Notes: generated by a model from the letters alone, not told the origin. 64,000 nucleotides of DNA from Tolypothrix sp. NIES-4075 (GCF_002218085.1 NZ_BDUC01000004.1:279852-343851); one strand, 5' to 3'. Numbered from the stretch's first letter, positions 52,243 to 62,483 are shown. A program made the numbers and translations.

Positions 52243-53708
52243 TTCCAATCCTTACCAATACGAATTGTTAGGTCAGATTCGAGGTCGCCGGTAGAGGAGA
52301 CTTCGATATTACCTAAGCCTAAAATATTTTGTAGGTCAACTCCTGCTTGGCGGTTTCCTTTTTGGACAACAATCTGAGTTTGGCGCTGGGTATCGGGCCA
52401 ATCAGTTGCTGTGTTAATTTTTGTAAAGCCCTTTTGTTTGAGATATTTGATAACTTTTTCAGTTAGCTGAGGTTGATTAGAAGCATTTTGAATAGTAATT
52501 TTGAGGTTCTGGACTGGTCGGACATCTGGCTTAACACCAGTCAGATTGACCCCAACGTAATCATTCAATAACCTTTGTTGTCCAGTCATATCCAGCCAAT
52601 AGCTATTTGGGTCTTGGCTTAAACGGCTGAAAATACCTGGCAACATCGTCATTTGGAAATTATCTCGCTCCACATTGACGGAAAAGTTGACCAGTGCCAT
52701 CATTTCTTCCATCTTCAGGTTGGTATCAAAATACTTCCGCATCATCCGGGTTAATTGCGGCAACCTGGGTAGTACAGTGGGGTTATTGAGGCGATTGACC
52801 AATCCTGCCAACATTGCTTGCTGGCGCTGTACTCTCGGCAAATCTCCCATCCCTGGATCGCGGTATCGAACAAACTCTTCTGCTTGGTCGCCGTTGAGAG
52901 TTTGCCAGCCTCTAACTAAAGATGTTTGACCAGAGGAGTCTTGGTATTCCATCGAACTAGGAACGTAGACCTCGACACCACCCAATTGATCTACCAATTG
53001 GCGTAAGCCGCTGGTGGAGATGCGAATATAGCGATCGATAGGCGCATTATTCAAAGTACGACTAACTACCCGTGCTGCCAAGACTGGACCACCTTGAGCG
53101 TTAGCATCGGATACTTTGGTCAATCCCTTTTCGGGAATTGAGATCATCGTATCTCTGGGAATTGAAAGTACCCGAATCGATTTATCGCTGGGGTTTAACC
53201 GTACCAGCAGCATGGTATCGCTTTTGCCTGCAAAGCTTTCAGGTGAACCATCAACAGTGCCTTGAGTTGGTTCAATGCCCATGATTAAAATATTCATCGG
53301 GCGGGAAAGCTGATATTGAGAGAGTCTGTCTGCCAACTCTCCCGGCATTGGCATTTTTTGCGGATCTTTGCCGGCGAGAAGTTCTTCATCGGTTCGATCC
53401 AAATCGCTCCATAGTGGAGTCCACAGCGCCAATGTGGAAACGAGCAAACCAGATAAAACGATGCCTAAAACTGCTGTGAGTATCCACAACAACCAGCCAG
53501 GCATACTTAAACCCAAGCGATCGTAAAGCTCGTTGGGAATGGAACTTACCGATTCGACAACGCTACGGTTCCCTATCGGCTGTTTTAGCTCGATTTCGTC
53601 GTCTATATCAGGTCTAAGCTGATTTTGTGGCAGTTCTACCTGATTTTCCGGCAGTTCTACTTGATGCGGCGTTACTTGATTTTCTGAAAATTGTACTTGT
53701 TTTATCAC
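52239..53708 (-). CDS. LytR-CpsA-Psr (LCP) family ligase with LytR_C domain
   Basis: 489-aa membrane-bound phosphotransferase that attaches polysaccharide to peptidoglycan. The cytosolic N-terminus contains a short repeat (VELPENQVELPQNQ), then one TM helix (WLLWILTAVLGIVLSGLLV, about 80-100). The LCP domain follows with Arg/Asp residues (MNILIMGIEPTQ, DTMLLVRLNPSDKSIRVLSI, PRDTMISIPEKG, GQTSLVRGWQTLNGDQAEEF, RYRDPGMGDLPRVQRQQAML). A C-terminal LytR_C domain (ITIQNASNQPQLTEKVI to LTIRIGKDWK) ends the protein. The frame opens at TTG 53726; GTG 53708 with GGGGAG upstream is preferred. Confidence 0.9.
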   Translation of the reverse strand: MIKQVQFSENQVTPHQVELPENQVELPQNQLRPDIDDEIELKQPIGNRSVVESVSSIPNELYDRLGLSMPGWLLWILTAVLGIVLSGLLVSTLALWTPLWSDLDRTDEELLAGKDPQKMPMPGELADRLSQYQLSRPMNILIMGIEPTQGTVDGSPESFAGKSDTMLLVRLNPSDKSIRVLSIPRDTMISIPEKGLTKVSDANAQGGPVLAARVVSRTLNNAPIDRYIRISTSGLRQLVDQLGGVEVYVPSSMEYQDSSGQTSLVRGWQTLNGDQAEEFVRYRDPGMGDLPRVQRQQAMLAGLVNRLNNPTVLPRLPQLTRMMRKYFDTNLKMEEMMALVNFSVNVERDNFQMTMLPGIFSRLSQDPNSYWLDMTGQQRLLNDYVGVNLTGVKPDVRPVQNLKITIQNASNQPQLTEKVIKYLKQKGFTKINTATDWPDTQRQTQIVVQKGNRQAGVDLQNILGLGNIEVSSTGDLESDLTIRIGKDWK

Positions 53709-53824
53709 GATTATCTCCCCACTCAACCACTCCCTAAACGTATGTTAATCCAAGCTACAAAACTTGCCAGTGGAAATTGTCACAGTACACTTGTAATGTT
53801 CGTTGCTTAGATTTGTATGACATA

Positions 53825-54889
53825 ATGAATACTCCATTTTTCCCCGTAATTCTTGCAGGTGGTAAAGGTGAACGTTTTTGGCCTTTGAGTCGCGCTTTGC
53901 GACCCAAGCAATTTTTAAGTCTCGATGGTAGCTCTAGAAGTCTCCTACAAGCAACTGCCGATCGCCTGCTACAAATTGCTGACGGTTGGGAGAATTTGTG
54001 GGTAATAACTTCTAGTCAGATAGCTCAAGGAGTCCGAGAACAACTACCATCACTGCCATCTGAAAATTTACTTGTTGAGTTACAGGGAAGGGACACTGCC
54101 GCAGCTGTCGCTTGGGCAAGTTTGGAAATTAAAAAGCGTTACGGAGAAGAAGCGATGATCGGCTTTTTTCCCGCTGACCACTGGATTGCTGACCAAGAAG
54201 CGTTTGCACGTACTTTAAGTGCTGCTACTCAACTTGCGGCAAGCTCAGAAGCGATTGTCACACTGGGGATCAAGCCGACTTTTGCATCAACTGGCTACGG
54301 CTACATCGAAGAAGGCGAAAAGATTGGTAGCTTTGATGAGTTGCCTTTCTTTCACGTTAACCGCTTTACTGAAAAGCCTGACCGAGAAACGGCAGAAAAG
54401 TTTCTTTCTACAGGAAAATTTAGCTGGAATAGCGGTATGTTTATTTTTCGAGCGGGAGTTGTTCTCAAAGAACTGCACACCCATGCTCCAGAAATTATTG
54501 AACCGCTAGAACAACACGGTGCTGATATTTATCCGCAGTTGCCTAAAAAGAGTATAGACTATGCCCTAATGGAAAAAACAAGTATAGCCTATGTATTGCC
54601 AGTTGAATTTGGTTGGGATGATTTAGGTGATTGGAATGCGATCGAACGTTTACTTAAAAAAGAAGAGAATCCCAATGTGGAACTGGCTACCCATGTAGGG
54701 CTGGATACCCAAGGTGCAGTTATTTACGCTACCGATCCAGATGATGTAATTGTGACTATCGGTTTAGAGGATGTGGTGATTGTGCGCGATCGCAATGTCA
54801 CCCTCATTGTCAAAAAAGACCGTACCCAGGAAATCAAGCAAATCCTCAAAACCTTACAGAGCGATTCCCGATTTACCGAACTGCTGTAA
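53825..54889 (+). CDS. manC: Mannose-1-phosphate guanylyltransferase
   Basis: 354-aa nucleotidyltransferase making GDP-mannose from mannose-1-phosphate and GTP for polysaccharides and glycans. The NTP signature VILAGGKGERFWPLSRALRP, RDTAAAVAWASLEI, IGFFPADHWI, RFTEKPDRETAEKFL, GKFSWNSGMFIFRAGVVL and FGWDDLGDWNAIERL define the ManC/CpsB type without a C-terminal isomerase domain. The frame is open from 53777, but ATG 53825 (MNTPFFPVILAGG) fits the family start. Divergent from the LCP gene. Confidence 0.92.
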   Translation: MNTPFFPVILAGGKGERFWPLSRALRPKQFLSLDGSSRSLLQATADRLLQIADGWENLWVITSSQIAQGVREQLPSLPSENLLVELQGRDTAAAVAWASLEIKKRYGEEAMIGFFPADHWIADQEAFARTLSAATQLAASSEAIVTLGIKPTFASTGYGYIEEGEKIGSFDELPFFHVNRFTEKPDRETAEKFLSTGKFSWNSGMFIFRAGVVLKELHTHAPEIIEPLEQHGADIYPQLPKKSIDYALMEKTSIAYVLPVEFGWDDLGDWNAIERLLKKEENPNVELATHVGLDTQGAVIYATDPDDVIVTIGLEDVVIVRDRNVTLIVKKDRTQEIKQILKTLQSDSRFTELL

Positions 54890-55457
54890 AGGAACTGGGA
54901 ATTGGGGAGCCAGTCGCGTGCGGAGGTGTCCTCCGCCCGTGCGAACTGGCGTGACTGGGGACTAGGGAAGTTATGAGGAAACAAATTAATAACTTCTCAC
55001 TCCTAACTTTTCCCTCTCCTCAATTCCTTTATTCTCAATTTTATGTAAAAGTTAAAACCCTTGGCAGAGGCGGAAAATGTAGCATCTCCATTATAACTTA
55101 AATATCTGTTGTTTTATCTAACATTTATGCAAGTCTATAGCCTTGAACCTCTAGCCAAAACAATGGCAATAAACTCAATTATTGCTAACAAAAATTATAC
55201 TTATCCTCACAAAGGATTTTTTCATCCCCATCGTCTATTACACGGTGGGGATTCCTGCTAAGATGACATCAAAACAATGCTTACCAATCAAACTTAAACA
55301 AAAACTCTAAAATCATATGTATAAAGATTTAAAGACTGTACCAAGGCAAGCAAAATAACAATGGTATAAAACAATTGTTATCCCCTGCTACTTACCTCTT
55401 TAATTTCTGCTTTATTCTTTCTTCGCGTTCTTCGTATCTTCGCGGTTCGTTAAAATT
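54890..55457. other. Intergenic region
   Basis: 568 bp. It contains a GAGGTGTCCTCCGCC palindrome (about 54921-54935), an AT-rich central part, a CCCCATCG..CGGTGGGG hairpin at about 55226-55250, and a CTTCGCGTTCTTCGTATCTTCG repeat directly before the ABC1-kinase start. No gene. Confidence 0.5.
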
Positions 55458-57104
55458 ATGTTCCTCACTCAAACTGTTCCCCGTCAAAGAGATATTGTTG
55501 AAGTCCTATTCCGCAACGGCTGGGACTACATGCGAAGGGTACTCATCGGTGCGAAAGCCGATGATCCACAGCTACCCCCACCGGCAGTATTGAAAAACAT
55601 CCTGGTGGATTTGGGACCAGTTTATGTCAAACTAGGTCAGCTACTTTCTACCCGTCCAGACTTACTTAGCGGACCCTATATTGATGAATTATCAACGCTA
55701 CAAGATGAAGTCCCAGCAGTTCCTTGGACAGATATAGAAGTACTGATTCGCAAGCAATTGAAACGTCCTTTAGAAGAAGTTTTCACCACAATTAATCCTG
55801 TACCGGTGGCAGCAGGCTCAATTGCTCAAACCCATCGAGCAACACTAGCAGATGGTCGAGAAGTAGCGCTAAAAGTGCAACGTCCGGGAATAGATTTAAC
55901 GGTTGCTCAAGATATCGCTTTAATTCAAGGAATTGCCGATTTAGTTGCTCGAACTGAATTTGGGCAAAATTATGAAATTAAAGCGATCGCCGAAGAATTT
56001 ACCAAAGCGTTAGAAGCTGAGTTAGATTTTACCCGCGAAGCAGGTTACACCGATCAATTGCGGCGCAATTTATCTGAAAGTAAGTGGTATGATGCCAGTC
56101 AAATAGTAGTTGCGGAAATTTACTGGGATTTAACTACAGAAAAGTTGATGGTGATGGAGTGGCTGGACGGTGTACCGCTACTTTCGGCTAAATTTATCAG
56201 CGCTCAAAATGGTGGAGATCCCACAGAAGAACGCAACGCGATTACTACTTTGTTATTTCGCGTTTTCTTTCAACAACTATATATAGATGGATTTTTTCAC
56301 GCCGATCCCCATCCAGGAAATTTATTTTATTTGCGAGATGGTCGGGTTGCCCTTTTAGACTGTGGGATGGTGGGAAGACTCGATCCCCGCACTCAGCAAA
56401 TATTAACAGAAATGTTGTTGGCGATCGTTGATTTAGATGCTCAAAGGTGCGCTCAGTTAACTTTGCAGCTTGCGGATTCACGTCAACCAGTGATTTTAGC
56501 GCGTCTGGAAAATGACTACGATCGCATGTTGCGGAAATATCACAACATGAACTTGTCAGAAATCAACTTCAGTCAAATAATTTATGAAGTTCTCCAAGTT
56601 GCCCGCAATAATAAAATCCGTTTGCCCAGCAATATGGGTTTATATGCGAAAACTCTAGCGAATTTAGAGGGTGTAGCGCGGGGATTCAACCCAGAACTTA
56701 ATTTTATTGATGAAATTAAGCCATTACTGACAGACTTGTTTAGACGACAATTGTTTGGTGATAGTCCGGTGCGATCGCTTTTACGAACAGCGCTCGATCT
56801 CAAAAGTCTTTCATTACAATCTCCCCGGCAAATTGAGTTGCTTCTCGACCGAGTGACATCAGAAACCTTACAGTGGAATTTATCACTACGCGGCTTAGAC
56901 GGTTTGCGTCGCACTCTCGATGATGTCGCAAATCGACTTTCTTTTAGCATTTTGGTTGGTTCACTAATTATGGGAGCCGCAATTATTTCCAGCAACCCGC
57001 GATCAGATCAGTTATCGTTTTTGAACAACGTGCTATTTGCCGCAGCCAGTTTGTTAGGTTTGTGGTTAATTATTAGTATTTTGCGATCGGGTCGTTTACG
57101 TTAA
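55458..57104 (+). CDS. ABC1/AarF/UbiB-family kinase-like protein
   Basis: 548-aa atypical kinase of the UbiB/ABC1/ADCK family, widespread in cyanobacteria and plastids. VYVKLGQLLSTRPDLL (KxGQ motif), AAGSIAQTHRATL (A-rich loop), VALKVQRPGID (Lys), DFTREAGYTDQL, and HADPHPGNLFY with LLDCGMVG (the D of HxDxHPGN and the DFG-like metal site). The C-terminus has two hydrophobic segments (SFSILVGSLIMGAAIISSNP, FAAASLLGLWLIISIL) that anchor it in the membrane. Expected to support quinone or tocopherol biosynthesis or lipid homeostasis; substrate unknown. Confidence 0.9.
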   Translation: MFLTQTVPRQRDIVEVLFRNGWDYMRRVLIGAKADDPQLPPPAVLKNILVDLGPVYVKLGQLLSTRPDLLSGPYIDELSTLQDEVPAVPWTDIEVLIRKQLKRPLEEVFTTINPVPVAAGSIAQTHRATLADGREVALKVQRPGIDLTVAQDIALIQGIADLVARTEFGQNYEIKAIAEEFTKALEAELDFTREAGYTDQLRRNLSESKWYDASQIVVAEIYWDLTTEKLMVMEWLDGVPLLSAKFISAQNGGDPTEERNAITTLLFRVFFQQLYIDGFFHADPHPGNLFYLRDGRVALLDCGMVGRLDPRTQQILTEMLLAIVDLDAQRCAQLTLQLADSRQPVILARLENDYDRMLRKYHNMNLSEINFSQIIYEVLQVARNNKIRLPSNMGLYAKTLANLEGVARGFNPELNFIDEIKPLLTDLFRRQLFGDSPVRSLLRTALDLKSLSLQSPRQIELLLDRVTSETLQWNLSLRGLDGLRRTLDDVANRLSFSILVGSLIMGAAIISSNPRSDQLSFLNNVLFAAASLLGLWLIISILRSGRLR

Positions 57105-57344
57105 GGAGTTAGGAGTTAGGAATTAGGAGTTATACCATTTCTCCATGAAAATGAAGCTCAAATTAGCCCACGCAGGTAAGCTGTTGTTTGTGTAGCCTCA
57201 GGCTTCCAGCCTGAGGGCAATTAAGCTCATAGTTACTTCTGATTCCTTTATTTATCTGAGAATTGCCAGAAATCATCAGATGATTTCGAGCGATCGCCCT
57301 TGGTGGCGGCTTCCGCATTGCGTGCATGACCTAAAATCAAATCT

Positions 57345-58355
57345 ATGTCAATCATCGTTGCTGAAAACCTGAGCAAAGTTTATCCGGTCGCGGTTAAAGA
57401 GTCAGGTATTAAAGGAACAATTACCCACTTTTTCCGCCGCACCTACCGACAAATTAAAGCAGTTCAAGATGTTTCCTTTGAAATCGCTCCTGGTGAAGTT
57501 GTCGGATTTTTGGGACCCAATGGTGCTGGTAAAACCACTACACTCAAAATGCTCACGGGGCTGATTCATCCCTCCAGCGGAAATGTCAGAGTATCTGGAC
57601 AAATTCCCTTTCGTCGTCAAGAGGCTTTTTTGCAAAAAATTACCTTGGTGATGGGACAAAAGCAGCAGTTGATTTGGGATTTACCAGCGCTGGATTCTTT
57701 AAAAATTAACGCCGCTGTTTACAATATCTCAGATAAAGAGTTCCGGCGGCGTGTAGGAGAATTAACAGAAATGTTGTCCCTAGAAGGTAAGCTTACTCAA
57801 GCTGTGCGGAAGCTATCTTTAGGTGAGCGGATGAAAGCGGAACTTTTAGCCGCACTTTTGCACCGTCCCTCTGTGCTGTTTCTTGATGAACCGACGCTGG
57901 GACTAGATGTGAATGCTCAGGTTGGGGTGCGGGATTTTTTACGCGAGTACAATCAGCGCTATCAAGCGACGGTGTTATTAACTAGCCATTACATGGCTGA
58001 TATTACAGCTTTGTGTCAGCGGGTGCTGTTAATTCACCAAGGAAAGTTGATGTATGACGGTAGCTTGGATGGACTGTTAGAACGTTTCGCTCCTTATCGG
58101 CAAGTTCATGTAGAGTTAGCTCATCCGCTACCGAAAGAGAAACTGATGTCCTACGGTGATGTGAAGCTTCTAGAAGGGCATATACAACAAACCGATGAAA
58201 ATCTGACATCGGTGTGTTTTGTGGTGTCGCAAGAGGCTCTCACCCGTACTGTGTCGCGAATTTTGGCGGATTTGGCAGTAGTTGATTTAACTGTAACAGA
58301 ACCACCTGTGGAAGAAGTGATTGGGCGAGTATTTCAAGCAGGTTTGGATTGGTAA
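57345..58355 (+). CDS. ABC transporter ATP-binding protein (ABC-2 type)
   Basis: 336-aa ATPase of the DrrA/ABC-2 export class. Walker A GFLGPNGAGKTTTLKML (near 63-75), Q-loop MGQKQQLIWDLPALDSL, signature LSLGERMKAELLAALL, Walker B SVLFLDEPTLGLDVNAQ, His in TSHYMAD. A C-terminal DUF-like domain follows. Export of lipids or glycans is typical. The matching ABC-2 permease genes, normally just downstream, are not seen: instead there are 7-bp repeats and a transposase remnant, suggesting the operon is broken or permeases are elsewhere. Confidence 0.88.
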   Translation: MSIIVAENLSKVYPVAVKESGIKGTITHFFRRTYRQIKAVQDVSFEIAPGEVVGFLGPNGAGKTTTLKMLTGLIHPSSGNVRVSGQIPFRRQEAFLQKITLVMGQKQQLIWDLPALDSLKINAAVYNISDKEFRRRVGELTEMLSLEGKLTQAVRKLSLGERMKAELLAALLHRPSVLFLDEPTLGLDVNAQVGVRDFLREYNQRYQATVLLTSHYMADITALCQRVLLIHQGKLMYDGSLDGLLERFAPYRQVHVELAHPLPKEKLMSYGDVKLLEGHIQQTDENLTSVCFVVSQEALTRTVSRILADLAVVDLTVTEPPVEEVIGRVFQAGLDW

Positions 58356-58388
58356 TCGGTAATCGGTAATCGGTAATCGGTAATCGGG
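58353..58388. repeat. TAATCGG 7-bp tandem repeat
   Basis: Five perfect copies of TAATCGG immediately after the ABC ATPase stop. Confidence 0.9.
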
Positions 58389-58531
58389 AACGTACTTTTC
58401 TATTGGACTTTGGACAAAAAGAAGTGTTCGCGTAAATTACTCGCGTAACAAAAAATCTAGTCATCATAAATTACCCCAGTTATTTTTCAAACTGAGTCCA
58501 ACTGAGTTAAACGCCTAAAGCCTAAGAAAAT

Positions 58532-59203
58532 TTACGCGGCTTTTTGTTTATCAGGTGTTGATTTTGACTGCTTCTTGACAACAGGATGCTTAGTTCGTTG
58601 CGTTTGAGCCTGACCTTGAACTCGACCGATGGAATTTCCCCGGGTTTTGGGGGAACGAGCGGGTGTACCAATCTCCGAAATAATTCTGTGAAAATCTCGT
58701 TGCACTACACTTGGAGTCACGATTTTATCATTGTTTTGTTCTTTGGGACGCTCTCAGGGTCTGGGTAAATGCGTTGCTAACTCCTTTGCAGCCCACAACT
58801 GTACGTAAGAGAGCATGACTAATCGTATCCAATTTTCTTCATGTTCAACATCTGGAGTTTGAAACTGCGTCATCAACAAACGTTGCTTACTGAAGCGGAA
58901 CATGTGTTCAATATCAAACCTTTGTCTGAAGCTTTGATATGCAACCAAAGGTGAAATTTCCTCACGTCGATCGCCGATGACAACTAACCACATGGGTTTC
59001 CACACCGAATTACCAATATCATCAGTTACATGAACCCTGACAAGAGTGAAAGGATGACGGTACATTTTTTGATCCTTAGTTCCCCTCATCAACATTTGAT
59101 GCCAAGCAAGAAGGGTTATGTTTAAAATGCGACCTTTACGAGTTGTCTGCTGTGTTTGTGTTGTCTCGTCCGGTTCGTGCCAAGTTTCAACCGTTGTTTC
59201 TTT
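58532..59203 (-). pseudogene. Transposase remnant with in-frame stop
   Basis: One continuous minus-strand frame (224 codons), interrupted by a TGA at 58754-58756. Upstream part: ETWHEPDETTQTQQTTRKGR, HPFTLVRVHVTDD, SFRQRFDIEHMFRFSKQRLL, NWIRLVMLSYVQLWAAKELA, then LPRP and the stop. Downstream part: ERPKEQNNDKIVTPSVVQRDF, RIISEIGTPARSPKTRG, to a basic C-terminus. The RFDIEHMFRF region is DDE-transposase-like. The TGA replaces an expected Trp (TGG) after LPRP. The N-terminus is missing, so it is a decayed copy. Confidence 0.8.
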
Positions 59204-59467
59204 TTAGTATGGCATTATTATATAAAACTGCTGCCATTTTTATCCTTAGAGATCATTTATAAAGTAAATCTAAAGAGGTCTAAATAGAAGTATACGATCA
59301 CTTAGCATGTGCTGATGAGAGATGATTCGTGAGGTGCTCTTGTCAACAATTGCGTATAAAACAGATTTCGCAACGCACAGTGGCAAGGAAAACGAACCAC
59401 TGATTCCAGCAGCTAAAAAGGTAGGGCGGCGAACCGTAGAAATGCATTAGGAAAAGAAGGTGAAAAA

Positions 59468-61861
59468 ATGAGTAATAACTCTCATAATAACGGGTTAGGC
59501 AAAAATAATGGACTGAACAAATTCTTCAAATTTGGAGAAGTGCCTCATCTTGAAGGTTTGGGGACTCGTTCAGTTGAAGCATGGTTTTTAGGCACAAAAG
59601 CAGAAAATGTTGATCAACTTGAGCAGTTAGTCGTAGAAGCGATTCGTGACCATGCATTTTGGCGTCGAAACTTTCATCCTGGCGATCCAACTCACGTTAC
59701 CGAACAAAGTAAGCGACAGCCAGAATACTTAGAGGCAATTGATACTCTCAAGGAGAGTTACCGTTCATTGTTGGCGTTTCTGAAGAAGTCCGTACCGTTC
59801 TTCAGTATGCGCTATCAAGGGCACATGAACTGGGATATGACGATGCCATCTATCCTAGGCTACTTTGCGGCGATGCTGTACAACCCTAACAATGTGGCTT
59901 TTGAAGGGTCAACGGCAACAACGCTTTTGGAGATTTTGGTAGGAGACGACCTTTGCCGAATGCTGGGGTACAGCATTCCAGATGAGGCAGAAATCGAAAA
60001 AGGGGCGATTCGTCCTTGGGGACACATTACCTGTGGGGGAACTGTTGCCAATATTGAGGCGATTTGGGCAGCAAGAAACCTAAAATTTTATCCTCTTGCC
60101 TTGCAAGCAGCTTTGCAAAATGAACCGTCACTTTTAACTGCAAAAGACATCGAAATTTCCTTGCCCACCGGTGGATCAAAACCTCTGATTGAACTAGACA
60201 CTTGGTCAATGCTTAACCTCAAAGGTGATGATATCCTGGCATTGCCGACTCGTCTGTATAAGGAGTATCAGATTAGGAGCGAAACCCTAACAGAAGTATT
60301 ATCTAAGTATTCACTGCAAAATTTGGGAATGGCAGAGTTTTCACACCGCTTCCTAAAGGACATCAACTCTTCGCCTGTTTTCCTAGTGCCAGCAACAAAA
60401 CACTACTCATTTCCAAAGGCAGCAGCTTTGCTGGGAATTGGAGCGTCAAACCTGATTGACGTTCCTGTGGATGAAGATGCTAGGATGAGTTTCACTGAAG
60501 TCAAAAAGATTCTCCAAGACTGCTTAGCCGAACGCAGACCTGTTTATACAGTCGTTTCTGTCATGGGAAGCACGGAAGAAAGTGCAACTGACCCCTTGGC
60601 GAATATTCTTGAGCTGCGAGAAGAGTTGCGTTTCCAAGGGCTAGAATTTACCGTTCACGCTGATGCGGCTTGGGGCGGTTATTTTGCCACCCTTCTTCGT
60701 GAGGATGAGACTAACACACCACTACTGACTAAGACAAAAAAAGAACTGATTACTGAGATTGTATTAAGTTCGTATGTCACCAAGCAGTTCCAAGTCCTTG
60801 GCAATGCTGATTCAATAACGGTAGACCCTCATAAATCTGGCTACATTCCCTACCCAGCCGGAGCATTATGCTATCGCAATTCAGCAATGCGGGATTTGGT
60901 GACATTCGCAGCTCCCTATATGTTCCACGGCGAAGCAGAACCCACAGTTGGCATCTATGGCTTGGAGGGGTCAAAACCTGGGGCTGCGGCTGCTTCAGTA
61001 TACCTTAGCCACAAGGTGATTCGCCCCACAAAGAGTGGATACGGCAAAATCATTGGCAAGGCTCAGTTCAATTGTAAAAAACTTTATGCGCGACTTTTGT
61101 GTATGGCGCGTCCTGAAGACCGTTTCACAATTGTTCCCGTTCCTCGACTTCCCGCAGAAATTTCTGGTTCTGATGTAGAGCAACAAATTCAATTCATTCG
61201 GGACAGAATCGATAATGCAAGTAATGATCAACTTTTGGCAGATAAAGAAGCCCTACATTTGCTTAGTGAAATCGGTCCAGACCAAAATATCATCACCTAT
61301 GCGTTTAATTTCAAACATCCGGATGGCTCGCTCAACACAGATTTAACTTTGGCAAACCGCCTTAATAGGGCTATCTATGAAAAACTCAGCATTGACCCAG
61401 GTGAGGATATCTACGGTTATAAGCTCATCGTTAGCACTACAGATTTTGACGCTGCTCATTACGGAGAAGTTTTCATCGAATACTATAAACAGCGTTTACT
61501 AGGAGTCTCTGGAGCATCAGGCTCTTCTATCACTGTACTGCGTTCTACAGTACTCGACCCCTGGCTTGCGGAAACATCAAAAGGTTCTTTTCTTGATGTC
61601 CTTGAACATGAGTTTCGGCAGGCGGTTTCTGATTCTATGTTCCGAGATGCGCTGCTTCAAGTCTTTGAAGATGTTGACAAGAATAAAGATGGGGTTTTGG
61701 AAATATCGGAAATTGAAGCGAAATTCAAAGCTTTGGGCTATGAAGATGAGGACATCAAGGTGTTCTGGAACATGAGCGATGTCAACAAAGATAGTACCTT
61801 GTCGATGGAGGAATTTATTCAGCACTTCTCGCAATTCCTTGTGTTGTCATCTCGGGGTTAA
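59468..61861 (+). CDS. Aromatic amino-acid-type (TDC-like) PLP decarboxylase with EF-hands
   Basis: 797-aa group II PLP decarboxylase similar in pattern to bacterial tyrosine decarboxylase (usual length ~620). FFSMRYQGHMNWDMTMPSIL, NNVAFEGSTATTLLEILVG, PATKHYSFPKAAALLGIG, FTVHADAAWGGYF, and the PLP lysine Lys456 in TVDPHKSGYIPYPAGAL. Its extra ~100 C-terminal residues contain two canonical 12-residue EF-hand loops, DKNKDGVLEISE (737-748) and DVNKDSTLSMEE (771-782), each with Glu at position 12. Calcium control of the enzyme is therefore inferred. Substrate (Tyr, Glu or other) unknown. Preceded by AAGGTG; palindrome at 61872 follows. Confidence 0.88.
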   Translation: MSNNSHNNGLGKNNGLNKFFKFGEVPHLEGLGTRSVEAWFLGTKAENVDQLEQLVVEAIRDHAFWRRNFHPGDPTHVTEQSKRQPEYLEAIDTLKESYRSLLAFLKKSVPFFSMRYQGHMNWDMTMPSILGYFAAMLYNPNNVAFEGSTATTLLEILVGDDLCRMLGYSIPDEAEIEKGAIRPWGHITCGGTVANIEAIWAARNLKFYPLALQAALQNEPSLLTAKDIEISLPTGGSKPLIELDTWSMLNLKGDDILALPTRLYKEYQIRSETLTEVLSKYSLQNLGMAEFSHRFLKDINSSPVFLVPATKHYSFPKAAALLGIGASNLIDVPVDEDARMSFTEVKKILQDCLAERRPVYTVVSVMGSTEESATDPLANILELREELRFQGLEFTVHADAAWGGYFATLLREDETNTPLLTKTKKELITEIVLSSYVTKQFQVLGNADSITVDPHKSGYIPYPAGALCYRNSAMRDLVTFAAPYMFHGEAEPTVGIYGLEGSKPGAAAASVYLSHKVIRPTKSGYGKIIGKAQFNCKKLYARLLCMARPEDRFTIVPVPRLPAEISGSDVEQQIQFIRDRIDNASNDQLLADKEALHLLSEIGPDQNIITYAFNFKHPDGSLNTDLTLANRLNRAIYEKLSIDPGEDIYGYKLIVSTTDFDAAHYGEVFIEYYKQRLLGVSGASGSSITVLRSTVLDPWLAETSKGSFLDVLEHEFRQAVSDSMFRDALLQVFEDVDKNKDGVLEISEIEAKFKALGYEDEDIKVFWNMSDVNKDSTLSMEEFIQHFSQFLVLSSRG

Positions 61862-62483
61862 TTGTGCAACGTAATTCGTAATTGCTAAAAATAGTAATTA
61901 CGAATTATAGAAATCCGATTTGATTTTTGAAAAAGACTACGAAATATTACGGGGAGGTACATCTGTCTGACAGCGAACTTTTTCTCATTTCAAATGGATG
62001 TTTGTGATTTTACCCCCCGCATGACCAAATTTTGAACCATAGCGTGACCAAAGGTTAACGTAATTTCAAGCTTTTAAGCCAATCAACAACCTAACTTTAT
62101 GAATCAAATTATGCCCGCGTGTTTTAAATGTGAACCATAATGCGACCAAAAGTCGCCGGTACACCGCCTTGAAAAGGCGGTGCCTGCGGCGACCACCTTC
62201 CGTGGTTTTATTTTTGGATTTGGCAAAAAATGCAGAGCAAGACACACTAAAATCAATCGAAAATTTTCAACTTTCGGTCAAAATATGATTCAAAACGTCC
62301 ACTGCGGTGGTTCAAAAATATGTTTAGCCAAAAATTGAGTGATAAGCGCGATCGCATCTCTACTCAGTTTTAAAAGCTCTGTTCGCCGCCTGCGTACAAA
62401 TGAACTATAAAAGCCTTGTTGCAATTCGTACTTGATAATTGAAGTTTTTTAACTCAACTTATAATTTTGAACTATATGTTGTC
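61862..62483. other. Repeat-rich intergenic region
   Basis: 622 bp. It contains hairpins at 61872-61907 (TAATTCGTAATT / AATTACGAATTA) and 62162-62182 (CACCGCCTT / AAGGCGGTG), plus a dispersed GAACCATA..GTGACCAAA motif (see the separate entry at 62034). No gene. Confidence 0.6.
61872..61907 (+). terminator. 12-bp palindrome after decarboxylase
   Basis: TAATTCGTAATT / AATTACGAATTA, perfect, with a 12-nt loop, 10 bp after the stop. No T-run, so it may be a stabilising stem rather than a terminator. Confidence 0.5.

Noticed and set aside
55226..55250. tRNA-like or riboswitch-like hairpin CCCCATCG..CGGTGGGG
   Set aside because: Only one stem is visible; no anticodon or T-arm pattern and no second helix could be found.
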